40,206 nucleotides of DNA from contig SHMU01000011.1 of the NCBI GenBank assembly GCA_008080765.1, positions 1 through 40,206 of the forward strand. The letters run 5' to 3'. This DNA comes from Promethearchaeota archaeon. GTDB lineage: Archaea; Asgardarchaeota; Lokiarchaeia; Sigyniarchaeales; SOKP01. Made by a program: the position numbers and the translations under genes. Of this stretch, positions 18,335 through 26,038 are shown piece by piece; the stretch's first letter is position 1, and each line of letters opens with the position of its first letter. The notes beneath the pieces are model-generated. The model had not been told where the DNA came from, did not search any database, and was given only the letters and a program-made list of their open reading frames with translations.

Positions 18335-18982
18335 TTATTTTTCTAATTCTTCTCTTAGCTTTTTAATCTCTTCTTGAAGTTTGTCCTTAGAATCTTCTTG
18401 TGGGAAATCTTCAAGGGGCACATCTGAGATATATTGTAAGTCATCCGCAGGGACTTCAGGCATATCTCCAGCAGATTCCAACAATACTTCTGATTCTAAT
18501 TTATCCAATTCCGCATCTACATCTATGGCTAAGTCGATCTCTGGATCCCCCGCTAAGATATCGGCAGCCTCCTCAATCTCGGTTACATATAAGTCAGAGT
18601 CCTCAGCAATTTCGGCAGCTTCCGTGGGAGATGCCTTGGCTGCAATAGTTTTTAATTGATCTCTCATCCCACCCATTAAAGAACCAGTATCTGCAACTAA
18701 TTGTCCCTCTTCGATTGCTTGAATTTGTCTTTCAATGCGAGTCCTGATCTTATTCGTTCTGTCCATCTTTCTTTGATAATCTTTGTATTGAATAAGAAAA
18801 CTCTTCGCTCTATCTTTTTCGCCTCTCTTTAATGCGATCTTTGCATTCTTTCGGCTTATTTCTGCTCGCTGGCTGAGATTCTTATTCTTTAATGCCAACT
18901 TCCGAATATGTGTTTTGGCTTTAGTAATTGTCACGTCCTTATCTCTCTGTTTCTTAGGAAAGAGCTTGTCCTTTAATCCTAT
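18335..18982 (-). CDS. ESCRT-III (Snf7/CHMP-family) protein, Vps20/32/60-like
   Basis: ESCRT-III proteins polymerise on membranes and drive scission. The segment from GTG 18934 is 199 residues. Its N-terminal half is strongly basic and helical (about 30-80, AEISRKNAKIALKRGEKDRA then KMDRTNKIRTRIERQIQAIE), forming the alpha1-alpha2 hairpin. The C-terminal half is acidic and autoinhibitory-like, with DVDAELDKLESEV followed by a MPEVP element resembling the CHMP4 group. The frame stays open 16 codons upstream of the GTG, encoding IGLKDKLFPKKQRDKD, a typical basic amphipathic alpha0, behind GGTGAT at 18993-18988. I therefore extend the gene to a probable AUA start at 18982. The conservative start is 18934. 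No Vps4 or ESCRT-II gene is adjacent. Confidence 0.85.
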   Translation of the reverse strand: MGLKDKLFPKKQRDKDVTITKAKTHIRKLALKNKNLSQRAEISRKNAKIALKRGEKDRAKSFLIQYKDYQRKMDRTNKIRTRIERQIQAIEEGQLVADTGSLMGGMRDQLKTIAAKASPTEAAEIAEDSDLYVTEIEEAADILAGDPEIDLAIDVDAELDKLESEVLLESAGDMPEVPADDLQYISDVPLEDFPQEDSKDKLQEEIKKLREELEK

Positions 18983-18987
18983 CTTAT

Positions 18988-18993
18988 ATCACC
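18988..18993 (-). promoter_or_regulatory. Shine-Dalgarno GGTGAT deciding the ESCRT-III start
   Basis: On the minus strand GGTGAT, complementary to the archaeal 16S 3' end, sits 5 nt before AUA 18982. The GTG at 18934 has only a poorly spaced AAGG. A TATA-like ATTATATAT near 19028-19036 would place the transcript start around 19004, just upstream of this site. Confidence 0.5.
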
Positions 18994-19184
18994 CTTTTGA
19001 AATTGTAGATAACACTATTTTTTGTAATATATAATGATCATATAATGCTTTTAGTTTAAAAATTTATTGTGCTTTTAGCTAAAAAATTATTCAGAAAAAA
19101 CTCAAAATCTATTTTGAGTAAATAAGATTATTATTGTTAAAAAGGTTTTCATAAACCAATTATTGAAAATGATTGGCGATTAAA

Positions 19185-20303
19185 ATGAAAAAACTAATTT
19201 TAGATTTTCAAGAAAAAAATGAAGAGTTTAAGGAACTGGTTCAAGAAGCATTTAATAGAGATATTTTACACTTTCTTACCGATACAAGTACATATTCGGA
19301 ATTTAAAGATATTGAACGTATAATAACTTATACACGAAATTTAGAATTAGATGTTGATTATCTGCTTTATGATCAATTAGAGCAATTAGAAAATGCCGCC
19401 GAAAATCAAAATCTCAAGAAAGGAATCGGTTATTACAAGGAACTGCGTTCAAAAGAAGATGAAGTAGAAATTAAAACTGTATCTAACAATCGAAAGGTGA
19501 ATTTTATTATTGTATCGGCTAAGGATTGGAAGATTATTCCCTTTGAAAATTTAATCGCAGAAATGCACAAAAAAGATACGGAATTGATAGCAGAAGTTGA
19601 TACGGTAGAAGAGGCTGAATTAATGCTCAAAACTCTGGAAATTGGAGTTGATGGGATTTTATATACACCTAAGACAGCAAATGATATTATTGAACTTAAG
19701 AAATTGATTGGGGTTGGTTTTGAAATTCCCTTAACAGAAGCAGAAATAAAAAATATTCAAACAATTCCAGAAAGTGACCGGGTATGCGTGGATACAACCT
19801 CTCTGCTCTTACCGGGAGAGGGAATGTTAGTGGGAAGTACTGCAATGGGATTTGCGCTGGTACATGCAGAGGTGTTTGAGACTCAATTCGTAGCATCTCG
19901 CCCTTTTCGAGTCAATGCAGGTGATGTGTCTGCCTATATTTTAGTACCTGAGGAAGATGTACAAAAAAGTGAGGGCTATCGAACAAAATATCTCAGCGAA
20001 TTAAAAGGTGGTGATAAAGTATTGGTGGTAAATTCGAGAGGTTCCGTGAGAATTGCTTCTGTGGGAAGAGTGAAGATAGAGAGACGACCAATGCTGCGCT
20101 TTGAATTAATTGCTCGAAAGGAAGATATTGACGTGCCAATAAGCTGTATTTGCCAGAATGCAGAAACCATTCGACTTGTGAACTCAGAAGGGAGAGCAAA
20201 ATCTGTTGTTGAATTAAAATCGGGAGATAGGATATTGGTTCATATTGGTCCGGGAGCTACTCATTTTGGAACTGCTATTAAAGAAACGATAATTGAAAAA
20301 TAA
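19185..20303 (+). CDS. aroB': 3-Dehydroquinate synthase II
   Basis: This 372-residue enzyme of the archaeal shikimate route converts 2-amino-3,7-dideoxy-D-threo-hept-6-ulosonate to 3-dehydroquinate, replacing the classical AroB. The family pattern runs throughout: AEVDTVEEAELMLKTLEIGVDGIL in the middle, then RVCVDTTSLLLPGEGMLVGSTA, FRVNAGDVSAYILVP, YLSELKGGDKVLVV, GRVKIERRPMLRFEL, and a C-terminal AETIRLV...VVELKSGDRILVHI. The frame is open from a TTG at 19173, but ATG 19185 gives the usual start, MKKLILDF. No other aromatic biosynthesis gene is adjacent. It is divergent from ESCRT-III across about 200 bp. Confidence 0.9.
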   Translation: MKKLILDFQEKNEEFKELVQEAFNRDILHFLTDTSTYSEFKDIERIITYTRNLELDVDYLLYDQLEQLENAAENQNLKKGIGYYKELRSKEDEVEIKTVSNNRKVNFIIVSAKDWKIIPFENLIAEMHKKDTELIAEVDTVEEAELMLKTLEIGVDGILYTPKTANDIIELKKLIGVGFEIPLTEAEIKNIQTIPESDRVCVDTTSLLLPGEGMLVGSTAMGFALVHAEVFETQFVASRPFRVNAGDVSAYILVPEEDVQKSEGYRTKYLSELKGGDKVLVVNSRGSVRIASVGRVKIERRPMLRFELIARKEDIDVPISCICQNAETIRLVNSEGRAKSVVELKSGDRILVHIGPGATHFGTAIKETIIEK

Positions 20304-20330
20304 AAAAGTTTCTATCTTACTCCTTTTTTC

Positions 20331-20795
20331 TTAAGTGAACATTGAAATTTCTGAATGCTTTTGAGCCTCTTCAAAGATAGGTCCTTTCGTAAGAACTCCT
20401 AATGATAATCCACTTCCTCGCACCGATAAGACCACGTCTCCTATCTGTAATCCATAAGTTTTTAATAAATCATCGGATAACTTAAGAATACCATTTTGAA
20501 TCTTTTCCCAACAATACTTCTTTCCCCTATAAGAAATCATTTCCCCTTTTTTCGTATTATAATTAGCAAGGTCCAGATTATTTGTTAAAATCAAATTTAA
20601 TTTAGAATCGGTTAATTTCTTATAGCTTGTAATACCAAATCCACCCGATTTTTTACTTCCTGGCAATATGAAAACTTTTAACTCTCCCTTGAGATCGTAT
20701 TCATTCAATGCTTCCTCGGGTATTTTGAGTTCTCCCCCCGCTCTAATTTTGATCCAACCAAATACATATTTTCCTCCTTTTACAAGTTGCGGCAT
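20331..20795 (-). CDS. AbrB/SpoVT-like protein with internally duplicated half-domains
   Basis: A 154-residue protein. Two segments look like the same swapped-hairpin AbrB half-motif: GGELKIPEEALNEYDL..ELKVFIL (about 15-45) and NGILKLSDDLLKTYGLQIGDVVLSVRGSG (about 102-130). Each is followed by a glycine-serine turn (SKKSGGFGI and SGLSLGVL). A single chain could therefore form the barrel that AbrB dimers make. The N-terminal KYVFGWIKI and the SGGFGI motif also occur in uncharacterised bacterial homologues. DNA binding is possible but not demonstrated by sequence; it may instead be a sensor of this fold. It is convergent with dehydroquinate synthase II, 27 bp apart. Confidence 0.55.
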   Translation of the reverse strand: MPQLVKGGKYVFGWIKIRAGGELKIPEEALNEYDLKGELKVFILPGSKKSGGFGITSYKKLTDSKLNLILTNNLDLANYNTKKGEMISYRGKKYCWEKIQNGILKLSDDLLKTYGLQIGDVVLSVRGSGLSLGVLTKGPIFEEAQKHSEISMFT

Positions 20796-20902
20796 CTTAT
20801 TAATTGTTTTACTCTATTTAATTACAAGTAAATGCGAATACATTTAAAATCAATGAATCGTTGAATAACTAAAGGAATATATTTTCGAATAATTAAAAGG
20901 CA

Positions 20903-20913
20903 TGTATAAATAG
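20903..20913 (+). promoter_or_regulatory. TATA-box promoter of the GH57 gene
   Basis: TGTATAAATAG lies about 30 bp upstream of ATG 20940, preceded by purines (AAAAGG) in the BRE position. This predicts a nearly leaderless transcript. Confidence 0.55.
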
Positions 20914-20939
20914 AATTATCAAGAGTAGAATAGGATACT

Positions 20940-22259
20940 ATGACAACATATTGGGCTCCTTTGCTTCATCTCTATCAGCCACCTTGGCAAGATGTTGACG
21001 TATTGCGAAAAATTAATCATGAGTGTTATAAACCATTGTTTGAGGTTATAGAACTTCATGAAAATGCAAAATTTAGCATAAATATCAACGGTGTTCTAAT
21101 AGAGCTTCTTGATGAATATGGAATGTCGGATACGATTGAATTACTTAGAAATTTAGAGTCAGAAAATAAGGTTGAAATTTTAGGTACGGCGAAATATCAT
21201 CCCATTTTACCGCTTATCCCAGAAAAGGAAGTATTACGGCAGATACAGATGAATGAAGATCTAAATAAGGAGTTCTTTGGAGATCATTGGGAGAGAAAGG
21301 GGTTTTTTCCGCCCGAATTAGCAGTCTCTCCAAATGTCGCAAAAATAGTAAGAGAGCAAGGATATGAATGGATAATCATGAGCGGGATTGCATGTCCAGC
21401 AAAATGGTGCTATGATCAAATCTATCACTCTCCAAAAGGGTTAAAATTATTTTTCCGTGATGATATTCTCAGCAATAAAATCTCATTTAAGAAGGCAACC
21501 GCAAAAGAGTTTTTAAGTGAGATTGGTTCCATGCATAAAAGCAGTACTCAAGAGGGCAAAAATAATACTTATGTTATCACTGCCATGGACGGTGAAACTT
21601 TTGGATGGCATATTAAAAACTATGAAACTACTTTTATTGGGAAAGCATTAAATCTGATAGAAGAGGGATTTATAAATGATACACCTACAAAAAATGTGCC
21701 GTATCCAAAAAAACCTCAGAATAATGATATCACTCTTGAAAAAGACACAATAAAGATAGAATTTATCTCGAATTTAGATCAATTTTTTCCCATTTCCAGA
21801 GAACCGATGACTCCTCTCTCCTCAAGTTGGAGCACTTCTTATGATGATTTACAGTGTAAGGTCTGTTATCCTTTATGGCACCATCCAGAAAATAATATTC
21901 ATGTATTTTATTCGAAGACAATGAGAAGTTTGAATAAATTGATGAACTTGGCCGATAATTTGGATTTAACTCGAGAATGGAAGGTGGAAAACCATTATAA
22001 TACTGCTCGATGGTTTTATGATCGGGCTCTCCACTCTTGTCCCATGTGGTGGGCGAACCCCTTTCAGGGAACGTGGAGTCCAAACCTTATTTATAAGGGA
22101 TTAGAATTAATTATTAAAGCTGCCCTAAATGCTCAGTTAGCTCTGGTTTATGCCGGTATAAATGATGGTGACGGATATTTTGATTCAATTTCCTATTATC
22201 ATGGGCTGATTTTAATGGAGATATATAATGTAAGCCGAAAAAATAATAAAAAAGGATAA
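20940..22259 (+). CDS. Glycoside hydrolase family 57 (alpha-amylase/glucanotransferase type)
   Basis: A 439-residue TIM-barrel-like glycosidase. GH57 conserved regions appear in order: LLHLYQPP (region 1), GTAKYHPILPLIP (region 2), GFFPPELAVS (region 3, with Glu as predicted nucleophile), AMDGETFGWH (region 4, with Asp as predicted acid/base), and a C-terminal helical segment containing HSCPMWWANP (region 5). Members hydrolyse or transfer alpha-glucans. The substrate specificity (amylase, debranching or branching) cannot be fixed by eye. There is no signal peptide, so it acts in the cytoplasm, fitting intracellular glycogen turnover with glgA at 3978. It has its own TATA box and is monocistronic. 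Confidence 0.85.
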   Translation: MTTYWAPLLHLYQPPWQDVDVLRKINHECYKPLFEVIELHENAKFSININGVLIELLDEYGMSDTIELLRNLESENKVEILGTAKYHPILPLIPEKEVLRQIQMNEDLNKEFFGDHWERKGFFPPELAVSPNVAKIVREQGYEWIIMSGIACPAKWCYDQIYHSPKGLKLFFRDDILSNKISFKKATAKEFLSEIGSMHKSSTQEGKNNTYVITAMDGETFGWHIKNYETTFIGKALNLIEEGFINDTPTKNVPYPKKPQNNDITLEKDTIKIEFISNLDQFFPISREPMTPLSSSWSTSYDDLQCKVCYPLWHHPENNIHVFYSKTMRSLNKLMNLADNLDLTREWKVENHYNTARWFYDRALHSCPMWWANPFQGTWSPNLIYKGLELIIKAALNAQLALVYAGINDGDGYFDSISYYHGLILMEIYNVSRKNNKKG

Positions 22260-22439
22260 TCTCACAGTAAATCACTTTTCATATGAGTTTGAACTAATCT
22301 TTCCAAGAATATTGTTTTCCTTTTCTATTCATATAGTTAAGTTGAAGAATAATCTAACATTTTTTTTTGAGTTAAATAGCAATATTTTAAATAGGAACGT
22401 GAATAACTCAAAATATTATCAGTCCTATAAATTTTAAAG

Positions 22440-23165
22440 GTGCATCCCTTGCTACTCGAAAGTATTGATCTTTTTCGATATATTCTAATTTACATTTTTA
22501 TGCTTGGAATTGGTGGTATTCTATTTATCATAGTTGCAGCTCTTGTATTAAGAAGATCTCTAAAGCAGTTGAACCAAATATTTTCTTTATTCTTCATTTC
22601 TATTGCTATAAGTAGTATTATCAATGCGATATATGCGAGCCTACGGGCTCCTAGTCTTGTATTAGTTTTGCACCTACTAACATATTATCTCTTCTCTTTT
22701 GCTATGTGCTTCCTTTTTCTATTTAATTTAATTTTATTAAAATCAGTAAAAAAAATTGATCGGAAAATACAACTCCTCTTTATCGCTGTATGGGGTTTAA
22801 TTCTTCTGGGTATTTTTCCCTTGGGCATTCTTGACGGTGTAAAAATTGATGAAACCACAGGATGGAAACCCATGTGGGAGTTTTCCTTTTTTTTATATGG
22901 ATTTACTGTCTGTTTTCTCTATATGATAATACCCACCTTATACTGGTCAATAAAAATCTATAAACAATTTCAAGATAAAGAGATGAAAAAGCGATGGCGA
23001 ATATTTATCAGTGGTATCTGTTTTTATTACATAGTATGGGGCGGAAACTCAATTGTAAATGTATTGTCAATTGATTTTGTTCGCTCATTCTGGTCTATTA
23101 TCTTATTCTTTTCATTTTTTACCCTTTATATTATATATTACGGGGTAGCTAAACAGCTTGACTAA
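22440..23165 (+). CDS. Seven-TM membrane protein (tandem paralogue 1)
   Basis: A 241-residue protein of seven predicted helices with a short N-terminus and a C-terminus ending YYGVAKQLD. It is clearly paralogous to the next gene: the LRRS.KQ.NQIF loop, the conserved TTGWKP.WE.SFFLYG segment and the Y.YYGV.KQL end match. Start is GTG 22440 or, by alignment with the paralogue (MVLESFD), TTG 22449 giving MLLESID. The layout resembles stand-alone 7-TM input modules found at the N-terminus of some histidine kinases, but no kinase domain follows. No catalytic residues are evident. A signalling or transport role is unproven. Confidence 0.7.
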   Translation: MHPLLLESIDLFRYILIYIFMLGIGGILFIIVAALVLRRSLKQLNQIFSLFFISIAISSIINAIYASLRAPSLVLVLHLLTYYLFSFAMCFLFLFNLILLKSVKKIDRKIQLLFIAVWGLILLGIFPLGILDGVKIDETTGWKPMWEFSFFLYGFTVCFLYMIIPTLYWSIKIYKQFQDKEMKKRWRIFISGICFYYIVWGGNSIVNVLSIDFVRSFWSIILFFSFFTLYIIYYGVAKQLD

Positions 23166-23358
23166 AAATTACTCTCTCTATTTCTTCTCATTATCCTAAT
23201 TTATTAATTTAAGAAAAAAATGATGATGTAAAGAGAAATAGTTAGTATATTAGCCATTTTCTTAACATAATATTTTAAAAGATGAAAGCCTCTTAAGAAA
23301 AAGATAGTCTTTTTAAACCATAGTGTTTTTTAATAAAGTATTGTTAAGAATCTAACAA

Positions 23359-24084
23359 GTGGTTTTAATGGTATTAGAATCTTTTGATTTAATTCGCTTT
23401 ATTAGATTATATGTCATTCAGTTAGGAGTGGGTGGAATTTATTTTCTACTCATCACATTTCTGATTTTGCGTCGTTCGAAAAAGCAAATGAACCAGATCT
23501 TTTCGGGAGCATTTATAAGTTTTGCTTTAGGTACCATAATAAATGTGATATATGCCTCAATAAAACAACCATTTTTAGTAAAAGTGTTGCATATTTCTAC
23601 ATATTTCCTATTCTGTTTTTCTTTTTGCTTTTTGCTTTTATTCAATTTAATTATTTTAAAGTCATCAGAAATAATAAATCGCAAAAAGCAACTCTTAACA
23701 CTAACACTCTGGGCATTGGTTTTATCAGGATTATTTATTATCGGACTCTTGGGAGGAGTGTCGATAGATGCAACTACTGGATGGAAGCCCGAATGGGAAC
23801 TTTCCTTTTTCTTATATGGGATTCTTATTTGTTATTCTTTTATGATTATTCCTACTTTATATGTTTCCATTCAGATCTATAAACTCCTTAATACCGAGGT
23901 ACTGATAAAACGATGGAGATTTTTTATAATAGGACTTGTAATCTTTTATTTCTTATGGACAGGAACTTCCATCGAAAATCTAATCCAAAATACAACATTT
24001 GAATCAATCTGGGGAATTCTTTCATTAATCGCATTTATTGGAGTGTATTTTCTATACTATGGAGTAGGAAAACAACTTGGATAA
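23359..24084 (+). CDS. Seven-TM membrane protein (tandem paralogue 2)
   Basis: A 241-residue tandem duplicate of the preceding gene, 193 bp downstream and on the same strand, with the same length and the same seven helices. The most conserved part is the extracytoplasmic-side segment GGVSIDATTGWKPEWELSFF between helices 4 and 5, where the DATTGWKP motif may be a ligand or partner site. GTG 23359 gives MVLMVLESFD; ATG 23368 gives MVLESFD and matches the paralogue better. Each gene seems to have its own upstream AT-rich region, so they may be expressed separately. Family not recognised. Confidence 0.7.
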   Translation: MVLMVLESFDLIRFIRLYVIQLGVGGIYFLLITFLILRRSKKQMNQIFSGAFISFALGTIINVIYASIKQPFLVKVLHISTYFLFCFSFCFLLLFNLIILKSSEIINRKKQLLTLTLWALVLSGLFIIGLLGGVSIDATTGWKPEWELSFFLYGILICYSFMIIPTLYVSIQIYKLLNTEVLIKRWRFFIIGLVIFYFLWTGTSIENLIQNTTFESIWGILSLIAFIGVYFLYYGVGKQLG

Positions 24085-24199
24085 TAAGCTATAAATATCT
24101 TATTTTATTTTTTTTCCCTTGTAAGGTTGTATTACCTAAAGATTTTTTGGAAATGCTTCATTCTCAAACCACATTATTGTGGGACAAAATAGTCAGCAC

Positions 24200-24490
24200 T
24201 TTTATTTTGAGCCCCCGAATCTGTGGATGAGCTCTTAGAAAAAAATTGGCAGGACAGTGTGTGAGTTGAACCTCTCCCATCTCATAAATCACTAAACCCC
24301 GCAAAAGCGGTGAGTTTTCAAATAAAACTTGAGAAAGACCCAAATAAACCGTCTAGTGTCCCATCAATAATACCAACCACAAAGAAAAGAGGACTAAACG
24401 CAACGGCTCCGGAGGGTCAGAATTAGGTAAATGCCACGACGCATTTGCCGCCCTTAGCGGATGCCATCGCATTTACATCCACTAGGTAAG
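24200..24490 (+). ncRNA. Candidate bridge RNA region of the IS110 element
   Basis: No ORF is present. Local hairpins are CCGC-AAAA-GCGG (24299-24310, flanked by AAAC/GTTT), AAATGC-CACGAC-GCATTT (24429-24446) and CCGC-CCTTA-GCGG (24448-24460). Direct copies of TAGGTAA (24424-24430 and 24484-24490) bracket the last two. IS110-group elements such as IS621 encode a bridge RNA in exactly this position, upstream of the recombinase, whose loops pair with target and donor DNA. The loops could not be assigned by eye. Confidence 0.5.
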
Positions 24491-24496
24491 TAATAA

Positions 24497-25920
24497 ATGG
24501 AAGAGATCAAATTTAAATTTTCTGTTGATTGGACAAAATCCGCCTTCTATTGCGGGTTAGACATCCATAAGTACGAATTAGCCGTGGCGCTATATTCGCA
24601 AGACGATTCCAAATCGGAATTTGTGAAGACCTCTATTTTTTCGACAGATTCAAAGGGATTGCAGCAATTTTGGTCGTTTGTAAAGAAATATCACCCTGCT
24701 GGATTTGCTATGGAAGCAACGGGTATTTATCACCATTTGATTTACAAATTTCTTTCCAAAAAACGCGAAAATGTACATTGGCCTTTTAAACTTCTGGTCG
24801 TTAATCCCAAAAACATTGCAGGACTTCCCGGAAGACAAAAAGCTGATAAAATTGATGCCGAACACTTGGCAAAATATTTAGCAAAAGGAATTTTAGAGCC
24901 CGGGCAACCTGTTATTGAAGTTTTAGAAGACTTAAAGCACATCTTCGAACTGCTGCCAGAATTGAGAAAGATCGAACCGAGTTGAAGAATCGTATTAAAA
25001 AAACCTTAGATCGTGCCGGAATACGCCCTAAAGCCTTGAATCTAAATTACCAATGGGTTAATGAATTTCTTTTGTATTTTATTGATCAGAAAGATACTCT
25101 AGGGGCTTGTCTGCAAGAGATCATTAAAGAGGAGGATCATTTAAAGGGGCATCGAAACAAAATCAAAAAAAATATAAGTAAAATTGCCCCGTATTTCGAA
25201 TCCTCCTTAACGGGAGCCCAGAGAGCCTTGTTCCGACAAGACTTGCTGGAGTTGGATTTCAGTACCGCTCGGAAAGCACTATTTGCTGTGGAAATAGATC
25301 AGATCCTCTTAGAACGCCCCGGACTTAGACAAAAGGCACACAATTTGGCAAGCATTCCGGGGGTCTCTGCTTTTTCTGCGGTATGGATATTGGCAGAAAT
25401 CGGAGGAATTAAGCGATTTAAACAGAGAGAACAATTCTCCGCATATTGTGGATCTTGCCCAAGAATCCTTTCTTCAGCTGGGAAAGTTTACTCTGCTCAT
25501 ACTTCTCTACATTCGAATAAGCATCTAAGAACTATTTTTTATAATGCTGCTGTCGTTCATTGTAACTTTAACAAGCAAAAGTCCGCTTTAAAACGATTTG
25601 CAACAAGAATCATGATACAGAAAGGACAATTCTCTACAAAACTTGCATAGTGTATTATTGCCCCAAAGATTGCCAAAATAGCGCATGCACTCCTTATAAA
25701 GAACACTACATTTGATCCAAATTATGGAACATCAATCCGTACGGCTCAAAATGAAGTTTCCAAGAGCTTTTCCGTTTCTGATCGTAAAATTTTACGGAGG
25801 GCAAGAAATTGTCTCAAAAGAGTGTCCACAATAGAAAGCATTGGTACGATAGGGTCATTTTCAGAAAGACTAGCTTTCCAGTTAGAATATGCCTTACAAG
25901 GAAAAAAGTCTTGTGATTAG
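24497..25920 (+). pseudogene. IS110-family transposase (DEDD recombinase), frameshifted and with in-frame TAG
   Basis: The first part (24497-24985, 162 aa) holds the RuvC-like domain with D22 (GLDIH), E73 (MEATG), D117 and D120 (KADKIDAEHLA). It stops at TGA 24983. The -1 frame picks up at about 24961-24970 with DRTELKNRIKKTLDRAGI, the normal continuation, and runs through the Tnp domain (ASIPGVSAFSAVWILAEIGG, FSAYCGSCPRILSSAGK, where a Ser is expected to be catalytic). An in-frame TAG at 25648 interrupts KLA*CIIAPKIAKIAHALL, after which 89 sense codons continue to TAG 25918. One base is missing near 24962 and one codon is amber. It is probably inactive, unless recoding occurs at both sites. 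Confidence 0.85.
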
Positions 25921-25922
25921 AA

Positions 25923-25953
25923 GCGAACTATAGTTCGCAAGAATTTTTTTTCT
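25923..25953 (+). terminator. Perfect palindrome followed by T-run at the IS110 3' side
   Basis: GCGAACTATAGTTCGC (25923-25938) is a perfect 16-bp palindrome beginning two bases after the last transposase stop codon and followed by AAGAATTTTTTTTC. It may terminate transposase transcription or mark the element's right end. Confidence 0.45.
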
Positions 25954-26038
25954 CTTTTTTCATTAGAACTATTGAGCTTCATAAGAATACATTTAAATGG
26001 AAAATAAATGTATTAAGAAAAAATAGAAAGTGCTCTCA

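Larger units (their letters stand above)
24170..25945 (+). mobile_element. IS110-family insertion element (boundaries approximate)
   Basis: The segment comprises a structured, GC-richer non-coding 5' region (about 24180-24490), a DEDD-type transposase frame and a short 3' tail. IS110 elements lack terminal inverted repeats and often create no obvious target duplication, so the ends given are estimates. The left limit is placed near a CCACA-TTATTG-TGTGG-like imperfect palindrome at about 24169, and the right limit just past the perfect palindrome at 25923-25938. Composition changes from the AT-rich host on both sides. Confidence 0.65.

Noticed and set aside
18381-18659. Ser/Ala-rich plus-strand ORF
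   Set aside because: It is the antisense shadow of the acidic C-terminal half of the ESCRT-III gene; its Ser-rich composition follows from the Glu/Asp/Leu codons opposite.
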